Assembly: GCA_016704565.1 (NCBI GenBank)
Contig: JADIZV010000002.1
Span: 372,001 to 436,000 of the forward strand
DNA length: 64,000 nt
Origin: Candidatus Phosphoribacter baldrii
GTDB taxonomy: Bacteria; Actinomycetota; Actinomycetes; Actinomycetales; Dermatophilaceae
Direction: 5' to 3'
The notes under the pieces were generated by a model. That model was given only the letters and a program-made list of their open reading frames with translations. It was not told where the DNA came from and did no database searches. The position numbers and the translations under genes are program-made. This document shows positions 37,021 through 47,884 of the stretch, piece after piece. Positions within the stretch are counted from its first letter, which is position 1, and every line of letters begins with the position of its first letter.

Positions 37021-37179
37021 ATGCTCAAGGTTCTTGCCAAGATCCGTCGCGACCACGGCGCCACCATGGTGGAGTACGGCCTCATGGTCGCGCTCATCGC
37101 CGTCATCGTCCTCGTGGCCGTCGGTCCGCTCGGTCAAGCCATCTCGGCGTTGTTCGACGACGTCACAGGCCACCTCTGA
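37021..37179 (+). CDS. Flp-type pilin (Tad major pilin)
   Basis: 52 residues with GGAGGG upstream. The short basic leader MLKVLAKIRRDHG is followed by ATMVEYGLMVALIAVIVLVAV. This is the Flp pattern: a Gly before the cleavage point, Glu at about +5 and Tyr next to it, then one hydrophobic helix. The leader would be cut by a TadV/CpaA-type peptidase, and the mature pilin is polymerised by the Tad machine encoded downstream. It heads the operon and is separated from the second pilin by a strong hairpin, which suggests high expression of this first gene. Confidence 0.9.
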   Translation: MLKVLAKIRRDHGATMVEYGLMVALIAVIVLVAVGPLGQAISALFDDVTGHL

Positions 37180-37193
37180 TCTCTCGCGGCGGA

Positions 37194-37219
37194 GGGGCGG
37201 TTTCGGCAGAAACCGCCCC
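37194..37219 (+). terminator. Hairpin between the two pilin genes (attenuator or mRNA stabiliser)
   Basis: GGGGCGGTTTC (37194-37204) and GAAACCGCCCC (37209-37219) form a perfect 11-bp stem with a GGCA loop. No T-tract follows. It sits 15 nt after the pilin stop. It could stop part of the transcripts, or protect the 3' end of the pilin message, so that pilin is made in excess of the assembly proteins. Confidence 0.75.
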
Positions 37220-37262
37220 ACCGCCGTTCACCCTCGTCTACGCTCACGAAAGGCTGAGAACC

Positions 37263-37418
37263 TTGGGGGGTCTTCGTCGAACCAGGCGGGACCGCGGAGC
37301 CACGATGGCGGAGTACGCCATGCTCGCGGCGTTCATCGCAGCTGTCGCTGCCCTGGCAGTGACCAACTTTGGAACTGCGGTGTCCGGGCTCTTCACCGGC
37401 TTTCCGCCTGGGCTGTAG
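37263..37418 (+). CDS. Second Flp-like pilin/pseudopilin, TTG start
   Basis: 51 residues. The frame begins LGGLRRTRRDRGATMAEYAMLAAFIAAVAALAV in outline and ends FPPGL. The basic leader, Gly-Ala-x-Met-Ala-Glu-Tyr junction and single helix repeat the pattern of the first pilin. TTG at 37263 is the only sensible start upstream of the leader, with GAAAGG about 10 nt before it. The stop codon overlaps the Shine-Dalgarno of tadE. It could be a minor pilin. It is too short and too unconventional in its start for most gene callers. Confidence 0.78.
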   Translation: MGGLRRTRRDRGATMAEYAMLAAFIAAVAALAVTNFGTAVSGLFTGFPPGL

Positions 37419-37426
37419 GAGGCAAG

Positions 37427-37840
37427 GTGAGCATGCGCCGTCAGGGGTCCGAGCGGGGCGCCTCAGCCGTTGAGCTTGCCATCGTCCTGCCCGTCCTGCT
37501 GCTGGTCATCGGCGGCATCATCGACTTCGGCCGCGCTTTCGCCGCGCAGATGGCTATCACCCAGGCGGCCCGCGAAGGCGCCCGGATGGTCGCCCTGAAC
37601 TACTCGTCGGCAGACGTGACCAGCCGCGTCAACACCGCGGCCACCGGGTTTACGGTGGCGACCACCATCGTCACGGCGTGCCCGGCCAAGGGCACCACGA
37701 TCAGCACCCAGGCGTCTTCGGTGCGGGTGGACAACACCTTCAGTTTCCTCATCCTCGACGGCGTGATGAACCTCTTCGGCGGTGGCTTGGCGCCGACGAT
37801 GATCCTTTCCTCGACCGGGAGCATGCGATGCACGGGATGA
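37427..37840 (+). CDS. tadE: TadE-family pilus assembly protein
   Basis: 137 residues from GTG 37427; ATG 37433 is the alternative. AGGAGG (37417-37422) lies 4 nt before the GTG and 10 nt before the ATG, so the start is undecided. The GASAVELAIVLPVLLLVIGGIIDFGRAF stretch is the TadE-like N-terminal helix with its cleavage-site Glu, followed by an extracytoplasmic domain. TadE-type pseudopilins are needed for Flp pilus assembly. Confidence 0.85.
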   Translation: MSMRRQGSERGASAVELAIVLPVLLLVIGGIIDFGRAFAAQMAITQAAREGARMVALNYSSADVTSRVNTAATGFTVATTIVTACPAKGTTISTQASSVRVDNTFSFLILDGVMNLFGGGLAPTMILSSTGSMRCTG

Positions 37841-39099
37841 CCGCTCGGCAGTCGGCAGGTCGTCGGCTACTGGTGTTGGGGCGCGAACAAGGTTCCGTGA
37901 CGACGATCGTCGCGGCCCTGTTCGGATTCATGGTCATCCTTGGAGCGGCGGCCCTGTCCATCGACGTCGGCTCGCTGATGTGGGAGCGCCGACAACTGCA
38001 GTCGGGTGCCGACGCGGCCAGCATGGCGATGGCTCGGGTCTGTGCCCTTGACGCAACCGCCTGCAAGGCCGCTGCCATGACGGCTGCGGCTGGCTCGGGG
38101 ATGAGCATCAGGGATCTTGCCAACAGCACGGCCGGCGACGGCACCAATGGCTACTCCACGGCATACGTCAATGGGGTGTGCGGGAAGGTCCCGGCGGGCA
38201 GTGACATCCCCCCGTGCACGGGAGCGTCAGTCACCAACCTCACCCAATGCCCGCCGTTGTCCCCGGACACTCCGGTCAGCGCCAACTGGGTGGAGGTCCA
38301 CACCCGGACCCGGATGACCGACGGCTCCACCGTCGTTCCGCCCTTCGTCGCCCAAGCGTTGGGCATCGGCGGCCAGACCGTCGACTCCTGCGCCCGGGCC
38401 GCATGGGGGCCAGCCAAGTTGAGTGGTGGGAACATTCCGTTCACCATCTCGGCCTGTGAGTGGGAGAACGCGGGCGGAAACGTCAACGGCAGCGGCGCTG
38501 GCGCATTGCCGCCCCCGCCCTACGGCGGGAGCAACCCGTGGCCCAACCCCTCCAAGGAGGAGACCCTCTGGGTCAACGTGCCCGCGAGCAAGAAAAACCC
38601 GCCGCCCTGCAAGAACTTCCAGGGCCATGACCAACCGGGTGGGTTCGGCTTCCTGGAGACGACAGCCGACCCGTGCGTTGTGAAGAAATACGGTGACGGC
38701 AACTGGTATCACACCGATCCGGGCAGCAGCGTTGACTGCGACCTGTCCAAGCTTGTCGGCACCGTGGTCACCCTCCCCATCTTCAGCTGCACGCTGGACG
38801 CCGTGCCGGTCGGCGGAGGCGCGCCGGCTCCGCTTGACCCTTGCTACGACTCGGCCAACGGCACTCACGCCTACTACTACGCGGCGAACTACGGCCGGTT
38901 CTTCCTCACCGGCTACGACGTCACCACGACCGGGGGCATCCCGAACAAGGTCAAGAGCATCCTCACCGGGCATTTCCCGAACTGCCCCGGCGGACAGAGC
39001 TGCATCACCGGCTGGTTCGTCACGGGTGTGGGGGACGGCGGGATCGTTGACAGTGGGGTGGGGACCTTCGGTCAGGTGGGTGTTCAGGCAGCGGGGTAG
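37828..39099 (+). CDS. TadG-like (TadE/G family) pilus protein
   Basis: 423 residues. GGGAG stands 6 nt before ATG 37828; an ATGA-coupled ATG at 37837 is also possible. One N-terminal helix, GSVTTIVAALFGFMVILGAAALSIDVG, is followed by LMWERRQLQSGADAASMAMA, the Tad secretion-like signature. A large Cys-containing, Pro/Gly-rich extracytoplasmic region has many Tyr and Asn residues and ends abruptly after VGVQAAG. TadG-like proteins are thought to anchor the pilus in the envelope. The long C-terminal region is not recognised. Confidence 0.8.
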   Translation: MHGMTARQSAGRRLLVLGREQGSVTTIVAALFGFMVILGAAALSIDVGSLMWERRQLQSGADAASMAMARVCALDATACKAAAMTAAAGSGMSIRDLANSTAGDGTNGYSTAYVNGVCGKVPAGSDIPPCTGASVTNLTQCPPLSPDTPVSANWVEVHTRTRMTDGSTVVPPFVAQALGIGGQTVDSCARAAWGPAKLSGGNIPFTISACEWENAGGNVNGSGAGALPPPPYGGSNPWPNPSKEETLWVNVPASKKNPPPCKNFQGHDQPGGFGFLETTADPCVVKKYGDGNWYHTDPGSSVDCDLSKLVGTVVTLPIFSCTLDAVPVGGGAPAPLDPCYDSANGTHAYYYAANYGRFFLTGYDVTTTGGIPNKVKSILTGHFPNCPGGQSCITGWFVTGVGDGGIVDSGVGTFGQVGVQAAG

Positions 39100-39158
39100 C
39101 CGCCGCCGTTCCAGGTCAGTGAGGGCAACCTCCCAAGCATCGAGCAGGAAGTGTTCTG

Positions 39159-39944
39159 GTGGGACGACGGGTCATAGCTGTGCTTCTCGCAGCGGTCATT
39201 GCGATTTTCGGTGCCGGGGCCGTGTTCATCTACGCGCGAGGGGCGGATGCCCGGGCCATTGCGGGTGCCGATCCCCGGACGGTCTACGTGTCTGAGAAAC
39301 CGGTCTCGGCGGGGACGTCGCTGGCCGATGCGGTGCGCGACCGCGCGTTGGTCAAGACCCAGGTCGCCGCACGAGCACTGCCGGTGGGTGCGTTGACCGA
39401 GGTGACGACGGCCAACGAGACCCTCGTGGCCATCACTGACATCGGCGTCGGGGAATACATCCTCGCGGCGCGGTTCGGCACCACCCCGTCGGGCCGCAAG
39501 GCCATCCAGGTGCCGCCTGGCCAGGTGGCGGTGTCCGTCCGTCTGGAGGATCCGGCGCGGGTCGGTAGCTTTGTGACCCCCGGGTCCCGCATCGTCATCT
39601 ATGACACGTTCCAGGTCCCTGCCCCCACGACTGGGCCGACGCCCACGGCGGGCGCCCAACAAAACCGGCCGAAGGCGACCCGAGTCCTGCTCGGTGACGT
39701 CCTCGTCATCGCCATGGGCGACACGTCGCTGACGCCGGTGGACAACGGGTCGCAGCAGACATCCCAGCAGGATCAGACGAGGGCGACCTTCCTCGTCACC
39801 CTCGCGCTCAGCCCGGTCGACGCGAACCGGCTCGTGCACGGCATACAGACCGGGGAGTTGTATGCCGGTCTGCGCGGTGCCGATACGACCATCGACCCGA
39901 CGTTGCAGATCACGGACTACAACGTGTTCGAGGTCGGGCCGTGA
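39159..39944 (+). CDS. cpaB: RcpC/CpaB-family pilus assembly protein (SAF domain)
   Basis: 261 residues, GTG start. One N-terminal TM helix (about 4-26) is followed by a SAF domain (DPRTVYVSEKPVSAGTSLADAV, about 38-100) and the RcpC core (VPPGQVAVSVRLEDPARVGSFVTPGSRIVIY). CpaB/RcpC acts in the periplasmic/cell-wall part of Tad pilus biogenesis. It overlaps tadZ by 4 bp (GTGA). Two octamer copies at 39839 and 39860 lie in codons 227-237, one forcing an ATA isoleucine codon. Confidence 0.87.
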   Translation: MGRRVIAVLLAAVIAIFGAGAVFIYARGADARAIAGADPRTVYVSEKPVSAGTSLADAVRDRALVKTQVAARALPVGALTEVTTANETLVAITDIGVGEYILAARFGTTPSGRKAIQVPPGQVAVSVRLEDPARVGSFVTPGSRIVIYDTFQVPAPTTGPTPTAGAQQNRPKATRVLLGDVLVIAMGDTSLTPVDNGSQQTSQQDQTRATFLVTLALSPVDANRLVHGIQTGELYAGLRGADTTIDPTLQITDYNVFEVGP

Positions 39945-41106
39945 CGATCCTCTGGGATCGCGACCCAGCAGCGGCGGAGCGGTTCAGTTTTGCTTTGGGG
40001 CCCCGGGTGAACCGGGTCGACAGCGGGGCTGCCCTGAGCCGCGCCCTCACCGCCGACCCCGACGAGGATGCGGTGATCGTTGGCCCGGACGTTGACCTCG
40101 ACGCGGCCTGTGGGGTCGTGGAGGGCCTTCGGATCGAGCACACCTCACTCGGGGTGATCCTGATCCGGCGCCGACTGGACGTCACCGTGCTGGCCCAAGC
40201 CCTGCGGGCTGGGTTCCGTGAGGTGGTGTCCTCCGACGATCTCCCCGCAGTCGCGGAGGCCCTGCGGCGCAGTCGCGAATTGAGTTTCCGGCTGCGGGGG
40301 GCCGGGCCCGATGCGGCGACCAGGACGGGGAAGGTCGTCACCGTCTTCTCCGCGAAGGGGGGCGTCGGCAAGACGACCTTCTCGACCAACCTTGGGGCCT
40401 ATCTGGCCTCGGTCGGACACCGGACCCTGCTCGTGGATCTGGACCTTGAGTTCGGTGACGTTGGGATTGCGCTGCAGATGTTGCCCCAGCGCAGCATGAC
40501 CGACCTGGTCAACATGAGCGGCCACCTCGACGAGCAGGGGCTTGCCTCGGTCGTGACCACCCATTCCAGTGGGCTCGATGCGGTGTGCGCCCCAGCCGAG
40601 CCGGGCGAAGCCGAACGGATTCCGCCGGCCACGGTCGCCGAACTCCTGCGGGTCGCACGACACATCTATGACTTCATCGTCATCGACACGCCGCCTGCGT
40701 TGACCGAGCACGTGCTGACCGCTTTCGACCTCAGCGACACCCTCGTGCTCATCGCGACGTTGGACATCCCCGCACTGAAGAACCTGCGCCTCACCCTGGA
40801 CACGCTGGATCTGCTGGGCAGCCCTCGAGAGGCCCGCCACATCGTGTTGAACCGATCAGACGCGAAGGTCGGCCTGCGTGCCGAGGATGTGGTGACGTCG
40901 ATCAAGCAGGACATTGCGGTCATGGTGCCCAGCAGCCACGACGTCCCGGCCTCGATCAATCGGGGGGTCCCGATCATCCTGGATGACCCCCGCCACCCGG
41001 TGAGCGTCGCGTTGCGACACCTGGCCGATGAACATCTTCGTGGCGTTGCCGCGACGGCCAGCCCGTCGGGTGCGACGCGACGGCTACTTCCGTGGGGAGG
41101 GCGCAA

Positions 41107-41110
<4 letters not shown>
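39941..41110 (+). CDS. tadZ: TadZ/CpaE-family ATPase
   Basis: 389 residues, GTG start. It has an N-terminal atypical receiver-like domain (about 1-120) and then a MinD/ParA-type P-loop, VVTVFSAKGGVGKTTFSTNLG, with the deviant Walker A lysine near 134 and the main lysine near 139. LLVDLDLEFGDVGIALQM and FIVIDTPPALTEHVLTAFD follow. TadZ places the Tad machine at a cell pole or site. It is coupled by GTGA overlaps to cpaB upstream and tadA downstream. Confidence 0.9.
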
Positions 41111-42485
<1,375 letters not shown>

Positions 42486-42489
<4 letters not shown>

Positions 42490-44477
42490 GGGGTCGTGCG
42501 CGCGCGAGGAGGGGTGGCTCGAGCCGGGCGACCCGCTGGCTAGCGCTGCTGTCGACCGGCTTGCTGGCCGTGCTCGTTGCCGCCCCCGTCGCATCGGGTG
42601 CCCCCGAGCCCAGCCCGGCAACCCTCACCCAACTTGCCTACGACGGAACAACGCTCGCGGGGGTCCTCACGCTGCGGGCCACATCCGGGGATGTTGTCGT
42701 GGACCCGGCATCCCTACAGGTCACGGCCGCAGGCACCACAACTCAAGCCACGGTCGAGTCCGCCACCACCATGCGTCGGGCGGTGTTCCTCGTCGTCGAC
42801 ACGAGTGGGTCGATGAAGGCCAACACGGGCATGCCGATCATCAAGTCGGCCGTCGGGGAGTTCCTCGACACGGTTCCGCCCGATGTCGAGGTCGGACTTA
42901 TCTCTTTCGCCAATGTGGCGGGAGTTGACATCGACCTGACCAAGGACCGGGCGGCCGTTCGGTCGGCAACGGACGCCCTCAGCGCCGGCGGCGAGACGGC
43001 GCTGTTCGATGCGGTCGCGTTGGCCCTGGAGAAGCTCGGTCCGACCGGCGAGCGGAGCATCGTCGTCCTCAGCGACGGGGTCAACACGATGGGCCGTCGC
43101 ACCGTCGACTCGGTCGCCGGCGCAGTGACCCAAGCCGGGGTCAGGGTCGACACGATCGGCCTGCGCACCAAGGTGACGGCGGATCAGGTGCTGATCAAGC
43201 TGGCCTCAGCAGGCGGTGGCAACTTTGCGCCGGCCAACGACCAAGCCGCCGTGACCGGAGCTTTCGCGGCGGCCGCCCGTGCCCTGGACCGTCAGGTGAT
43301 GTGGACCGTTCGCCCTGGGACGTTGCCCGTGGGCAACGTGCCCGTCCAGGTCCGTGGCCTGGCCTCCGGAGTTCCCTTCGCAGCGACGGGCACCGTGGTC
43401 GTTGCCGTGACACCGAGCGCGCTGCCGTCGGTGACCTTGGCCCCGACGGCAGCCGAGGTCGCCGCTGCACCCGCTGCGCCGGTAGACACCGTCCCGCGCT
43501 GGCTGCTCATCGTGGGGATCGTGGGCACGTTCCTCGGGCTACTTGGCCTCACCGCCGCTGCCGTGGCGCCAACTCTGCGAACGCGGCGTGAAGACCGCAT
43601 CCACACCCTTGAGGCGTATGCCGCCCGCCTCCCTCAGGTGGCGCCAGTGCGCCGAGACACCCCGAGCGTGATCGCCTCGAACCTGGTCGACCTGGGAGAT
43701 CGGGTCATGGCGTCCCGGGAGTCGACTTCCCGGACCATGGCGCTGCTCCAGCGGGCCGATCTTGCCTGGCGACCTGGCGAATGGGCAGTCCTGCGCGTGC
43801 TGGGAGTCGTCGTGGGGATCATCGTCGGCGCGCTCGTGTTCCGCGACGGTTTGGTGGCGGTCTTTGGGGTCGTCGTGGGGGCGTTGGCGGGGCTGCTGCT
43901 GCCGTCGATCATTCTGCGGCTGCTCGCTCGGCGCCGGTCAGTGAAGTTGGAGCGTCAGCTACCGGACATCCTGCTCCTGGTCGCATCGAGCCTGTCGACG
44001 GGTTTCTCCCTTCCCCAGGCTCTGGATGCGGTGGCCAAGGACGTGTCCGAGCCGGCCGCCAAGGAGTTCGCCCGGGTCATGGCCGAGACCCGCATCGGGT
44101 CTGACCTGGAGACCGCGTTGGAGCGGATGGCCGTGCGAATGGACAGCGACAACATGCGGTGGACCTCGATGGCGATCGGGATCCAACGCCAGGTGGGTGG
44201 CAACCTCGCCGAGACGCTGCGGACGACGGCCGCAACGTTGCGGGAGCGGGAATACCTGCGCCGCCATGTGCGCGCCCTGTCCGCGGAAGGTCGGCTGTCG
44301 GCCTACATCCTCATCGCCTTGCCGATTGCCCTCTTCCTTTATGAGGTCAACGTCAACCGGTCCTATATCTCGCTGCTGTGGACGACCACCCTGGGCTGGG
44401 TCATGATCGTCGGTGCCCTGATTCTCATGGCCGTCGGAGTGGTGTGGATGAACAAGGCAGTCAAGGTGGAGGTCTGA
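42486..44477 (+). CDS. tadB: TadB-like membrane protein with N-terminal von Willebrand A domain
   Basis: 663 residues; the ATG overlaps the tadA stop. A signal-like helix (about 18-37) precedes an exported region with a VWA domain (about 98-270) bearing the MIDAS sequence VDTSGSM (D105, S107, S109), a later GGETALFDAV and IVVLSDG. A TM helix near 340-362 is followed by a cytoplasmic TadB half with T2SSF features: RQLPDILLLVASSLSTGFSLPQAL, RIGSDLETALERMA and WTSMAIGIQRQVGGNLAETL, and two more helices. TadB proteins usually lack VWA. The fusion puts a metal-dependent adhesion domain outside the cell on the inner-membrane platform. Confidence 0.88.
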
Positions 44478-44478
44478 G

Positions 44479-45393
44479 ATGCTCCTCTTGGCCATTGCGG
44501 CTACCTCGGTCTGCCTCGCCGTGGCGATCATCGTCTACCTGCTGGCCACCGCTCGTAGCGAGCCCACGGGCGTCGCGCGAAGCCTGGCCATCGTCGAACG
44601 GCGGATCGACCGTCACGAGGTCGCGCGGAACGAGCTTGGGGCGAAGGATCGGCTTATCATCCCGATCCTGCACCGGACGCGGAACCTCGGTGTTCGGCTG
44701 TCTCCGAGCGACGCGGGCCAACGCCTGGCCCGATTGCTCGACCAGGCCGGTAACCCGTCGGGGTGGACGCCCGAGAATCTCTTGGGAGCCAAAGGCGCCG
44801 GCCTGCTGGTCGGAATCCTTTTCGGGTTGCTGATCGGCGGGTTCTCGCTCCGAGGTCTGTTCTGGATGATCGGACTGGGGGCAGGGTTCTTCTTCCTCCC
44901 CGACCTCTTCGTCTACAACTTGGGACTGCGTCGCCAGGAGGAGTTGCGTCGCGGCCTGGCAGATGCGTTGGACATGTTGACCGTCTGTGTCGAAGCGGGC
45001 CAAGGGTTCAACGCCGCGCTCATGCAGGTGGCTCGGTCGGTCACGGGCCCGGTCGCCGGCGAGTTCGCCCGCGTCCTGTCCGAGGTCCAGATCGGTCGAT
45101 CCCGTGCCGATGCGTTCGCGGCGATGGGGGAGCGCACCAGAGTCCCCGAGATCCGGACCTTCGTCAGTGCCCTCGTCCAAGCGGACCGGCTCGGCCTGCC
45201 GATCGCCAACGTTCTCCGTGAGCAGGCCAAGGAGATGCGGGTGGCCCGTCGGCAGCACGCAGAGGAAAAGGCTCAGAAGGTGCCGGTGAAGATCATCTTT
45301 CCGGTCCTGATCTGCATCTTCCCCTCGATCTTCGTCGTCATCCTCGGGCCGGCTGTGATCCGGATCATCGCCGTCTTCACGGGCCTGCGGTGA
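44479..45393 (+). CDS. tadC: TadC-like pilus platform protein
   Basis: 304 residues starting one base after the tadB stop codon. There is an N-terminal helix, a cytoplasmic stretch with LSPSDAGQRLARLLDQAG, two helices near 108-150, the T2SSF core RRGLADALDMLTVCVEAGQGFNAAL and FVSALVQADRLGLPIANVL, and a C-terminal helix (KIIFPVLICIFPSIFVVILGP). It forms the inner-membrane platform with TadB. It is coupled by GTGA to a tiny downstream gene. Confidence 0.9.
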   Translation: MLLLAIAATSVCLAVAIIVYLLATARSEPTGVARSLAIVERRIDRHEVARNELGAKDRLIIPILHRTRNLGVRLSPSDAGQRLARLLDQAGNPSGWTPENLLGAKGAGLLVGILFGLLIGGFSLRGLFWMIGLGAGFFFLPDLFVYNLGLRRQEELRRGLADALDMLTVCVEAGQGFNAALMQVARSVTGPVAGEFARVLSEVQIGRSRADAFAAMGERTRVPEIRTFVSALVQADRLGLPIANVLREQAKEMRVARRQHAEEKAQKVPVKIIFPVLICIFPSIFVVILGPAVIRIIAVFTGLR

Positions 45394-45539
45394 GCGGCCC
45401 CACTGAGCTCCCTCCGGACGAGAAGGCCAGACCAGGGGAGCTGCGGCGGGAGCGGTTGATGCTGCTCGTCTCCACCGTGATGTTCACGATCATTGCTGCG
45501 GTGCTGCTCGTGGCCTGGACAACCTCGACGCTGCGTTGA
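45390..45539 (+). CDS. Small single-TM protein at the end of the tad operon
   Basis: 49 residues from GTG 45390, which overlaps the tadC stop (GTGA). The N-terminal 23 residues are charged (ELPPDEKARPGELRRER). One hydrophobic helix follows (LMLLVSTVMFTIIAAVLLVAW) and then a short TTSTLR tail. I recognise no family. Translational coupling and membrane topology support a real accessory of the pilus platform. It converges on the response regulator gene 27 bp away. Confidence 0.65.
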   Translation: MSGPTELPPDEKARPGELRRERLMLLVSTVMFTIIAAVLLVAWTTSTLR

Positions 45540-45566
45540 TCCGCCCGCCCAACTGTGGGGCCACGC

Positions 45567-46259
45567 TTATCGAGGGGCGTCGATGAGCCCCAACCGGATG
45601 GCCGCCATGACCGCTGACGCGCGGTTGTTCGCGCCCAACTTGTCGTAGAGCTTGGCGATGTGGGTCTTGACCGTCGACTCACTCATGTAGAGGGCTTTGG
45701 CGACCTGGGCCACTGACGCGCCCCCAGCCAACTCCCGGAGCACTTCGTTCTCCCGGGCCGTCAAGCGGACCGTGGCGACCGACGAGCGTCGTCGGATGGC
45801 ATCGGCCAGACCAACCGCTGAGAAACGATCAGGGGCAGCCGCCGCCTGGTGGACGACCGCGATGACGTCCTCAGCGGACCTGCTCTTGTGGATGAGGGCC
45901 GAGGCACCCGCATCCAGCGCCCCCAGCAGCGTGTCGTCGTCCTGGTGCATGGTGAGCACGACGATGCCCATCGAGGGGTGTCGGCGGCGGAACTCCGCGA
46001 CCAGATCCAGGCCCGACCCGTCCCCCAGCGAGACGTCGACCACGAGCACGTCGGCCACCGCGACGCGGGCCAGCGCCATCCCCTCGGCAAGCGACGCCGC
46101 CTGGGCGACGACCTGTAAGGAGCGGTCCAGCGAGATGAGCGAGGCGATGCCTTGGCGGACGAGGTCATGGTCGTCGATGAGGATGACCGTTGTGGTCGGC
46201 ACCCGCGCGCCAGCCTGGTTGACGTAGGGCGTAGCGGCATGGGACGCGTGAGTGGTCAT
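45567..46259 (-). CDS. NarL/LuxR-family response regulator
   Basis: 230 residues. The receiver begins VILIDDHDLVRQGIASLI with an acceptor Asp in VLVVDVSLGDGSGL, a VVLTMHQDDD loop and the conserved Lys in ALIHKSRSAEDV. The C-terminal LuxR helix-turn-helix has LTARENEVLRELAGGASVAQ and MSESTVKTHIAKLYDKLGA. It overlaps the upstream kinase stop (ATGA). It sits directly beyond the tad operon in the opposite direction, so pilus genes are plausible targets, though nothing in the sequence proves it. Confidence 0.9.
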   Translation of the reverse strand: MTTHASHAATPYVNQAGARVPTTTVILIDDHDLVRQGIASLISLDRSLQVVAQAASLAEGMALARVAVADVLVVDVSLGDGSGLDLVAEFRRRHPSMGIVVLTMHQDDDTLLGALDAGASALIHKSRSAEDVIAVVHQAAAAPDRFSAVGLADAIRRRSSVATVRLTARENEVLRELAGGASVAQVAKALYMSESTVKTHIAKLYDKLGANNRASAVMAAIRLGLIDAPR

Positions 46260-47884
46260 CTGCCCGACCCCTCAGGCACGAGGGTGCGGCTGGACCGGAG
46301 GCGGGGCCATCCTGCCCGTATGCCGCCCACCTCCGCGCGGTCGCTGGTTCGCGCCGACTCGACGCACACTCGAAGTCCGGACGGCTGTCCCGGGTCCAGG
46401 GGGAGCAGCGTGAGGACGCTGGTGGGATCCTCAAGTCGTTCGTGCAGCGCTTCGGCGGTGAGCGACGTGGCGCCGGAATGCCCGATGGTGAGGGCGAAGT
46501 GTGGAGCAGCCACGACCAGCTCGACCTCCACGTGCGCGGCCCGATGCCGCTGGGCGTCCGCGAGGACGTCGAGCAGCAGGCGATACAACCGGATCTCCGT
46601 GGAGGCCGGCAGCCGGAACCCCGACTCGCGCAGGACGACCGTGACAACGGCCCCGGTCGCCGCCCCGAACTGTTGCAACCGAGTCGAGACGGCCGCGCCT
46701 AGCCCGTGCTCGGGCCGCAGGCCGACCCGCAGGTCGGTGATGTCGTTCCTGAGGTCGACCAGGATTCGCGCGACTTCGGCTCGCAGGCTGGCCAACTCGG
46801 GAGCCGTCGCATCGCCGGCGTGTTCGGCGGCATATCGGATCATGTCGAGGTGGAAACCAACTGCGGCGATCTCTTGGGCGATCCCGTCGTGCATGGCTCG
46901 CGCAAGGTGGCGCCGCTCGTCCACTCCGGCTTGTTCGCGAAGGTGGGCATAGGACAAGGCGACGGACAGGCCCGCCGAACTGCGCTCGCCCAGGGCGCCG
47001 AGGGCGGCCAGGTCGGCCGCCGACGGCCGGGCCGCGGCGGGCCAGTCGGCGACGAGCATCCCGATCTGTTGCCCGCGGACGTCCCGCAGCGGCACCGCGA
47101 CGACGGCTCGGTCATCGACCAGATCCCCACTCAACTGACCCTGGTCCCAGGCCAAACGCAGCACGTCGGGAGCGCCTTCATGCGGCTCGGGCCAGGGAAC
47201 TCGAGCCGCCCCCCGCAGGGCGATAGGGATGGCCACCGAGTCCGCGGCGCCGGCCAGGACGACCCCGCGCAGCCCCGGACGGCTGGGCAGCTCGGCGAGC
47301 ATCCGTTCGGCGAGTGCCGCCGGGTCCAAGCCGCCCTCAAGGCCCGCGGACAACTGGGTCAACCGGTCGAGCAAGACCGCAGCCTCGCCGGCGACGGGGT
47401 CCAGAGTGCGTGCGGATGGGCTGATCCGGGCCTCCCAGGCAGCCAGGATGCCCAGGGCGACCGCCAGCCCTCCCCAGAGCACGACCTGGCCTGCCGGGAG
47501 ACCGGCAGGAGGGCTGACTACCTGAGCGATTCCGGCGCCCACCGCCAAGGCCCCGCCGGTCAACGCCACACCTCCCCGCCCCTGACGTTCGCCGGCCCGA
47601 TAGAGGGGGATGACGAACAAGGGCAGCGCTCCGCCGCCTGCCAGCAGCGACAAGCCGGCAGCCACCGCTCCTGACGCAGTCGCGACGGCGCCAGCCCGAC
47701 GCGACCGATGGGGGAGCAGGACGTCTTCGTGGGCGAGCAGGAAGCCCGTGCTGAGGTCGAAGATCACGACGAGCAAGACCCAGGGCAGCACAATGCTGCC
47801 CGTGCCCAACAGGGCATTGACGATGAGGACGACCGCTGCGATGGCAATCCGCAGTCGAGTCGCCGTGGTGAGAACGCCCCGCAC
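46256..47884 (-). CDS. NarL-type sensor histidine kinase with degenerate ATP-binding domain
   Basis: 542 residues from GTG 47884, which has AAAGG 6 nt upstream; a longer start at 48019 adds an unlikely tail. Four to six TM helices (about 5-140) are followed by a GAF-like sensor region and the HisKA_3 box RRHLARAMHDGIAQEIAAVG. The ATPase part looks damaged. Where the family has an N-box with Asn, this reads DVLADAQRHRAAHVEV. Where the family has DxGxG, this reads IGHSGATSL. No GxGL box follows. It may act as a phosphatase or scaffold for the adjacent regulator instead of a kinase. Confidence 0.8.
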   Translation of the reverse strand: MRGVLTTATRLRIAIAAVVLIVNALLGTGSIVLPWVLLVVIFDLSTGFLLAHEDVLLPHRSRRAGAVATASGAVAAGLSLLAGGGALPLFVIPLYRAGERQGRGGVALTGGALAVGAGIAQVVSPPAGLPAGQVVLWGGLAVALGILAAWEARISPSARTLDPVAGEAAVLLDRLTQLSAGLEGGLDPAALAERMLAELPSRPGLRGVVLAGAADSVAIPIALRGAARVPWPEPHEGAPDVLRLAWDQGQLSGDLVDDRAVVAVPLRDVRGQQIGMLVADWPAAARPSAADLAALGALGERSSAGLSVALSYAHLREQAGVDERRHLARAMHDGIAQEIAAVGFHLDMIRYAAEHAGDATAPELASLRAEVARILVDLRNDITDLRVGLRPEHGLGAAVSTRLQQFGAATGAVVTVVLRESGFRLPASTEIRLYRLLLDVLADAQRHRAAHVEVELVVAAPHFALTIGHSGATSLTAEALHERLEDPTSVLTLLPLDPGQPSGLRVCVESARTSDRAEVGGIRAGWPRLRSSRTLVPEGSGR

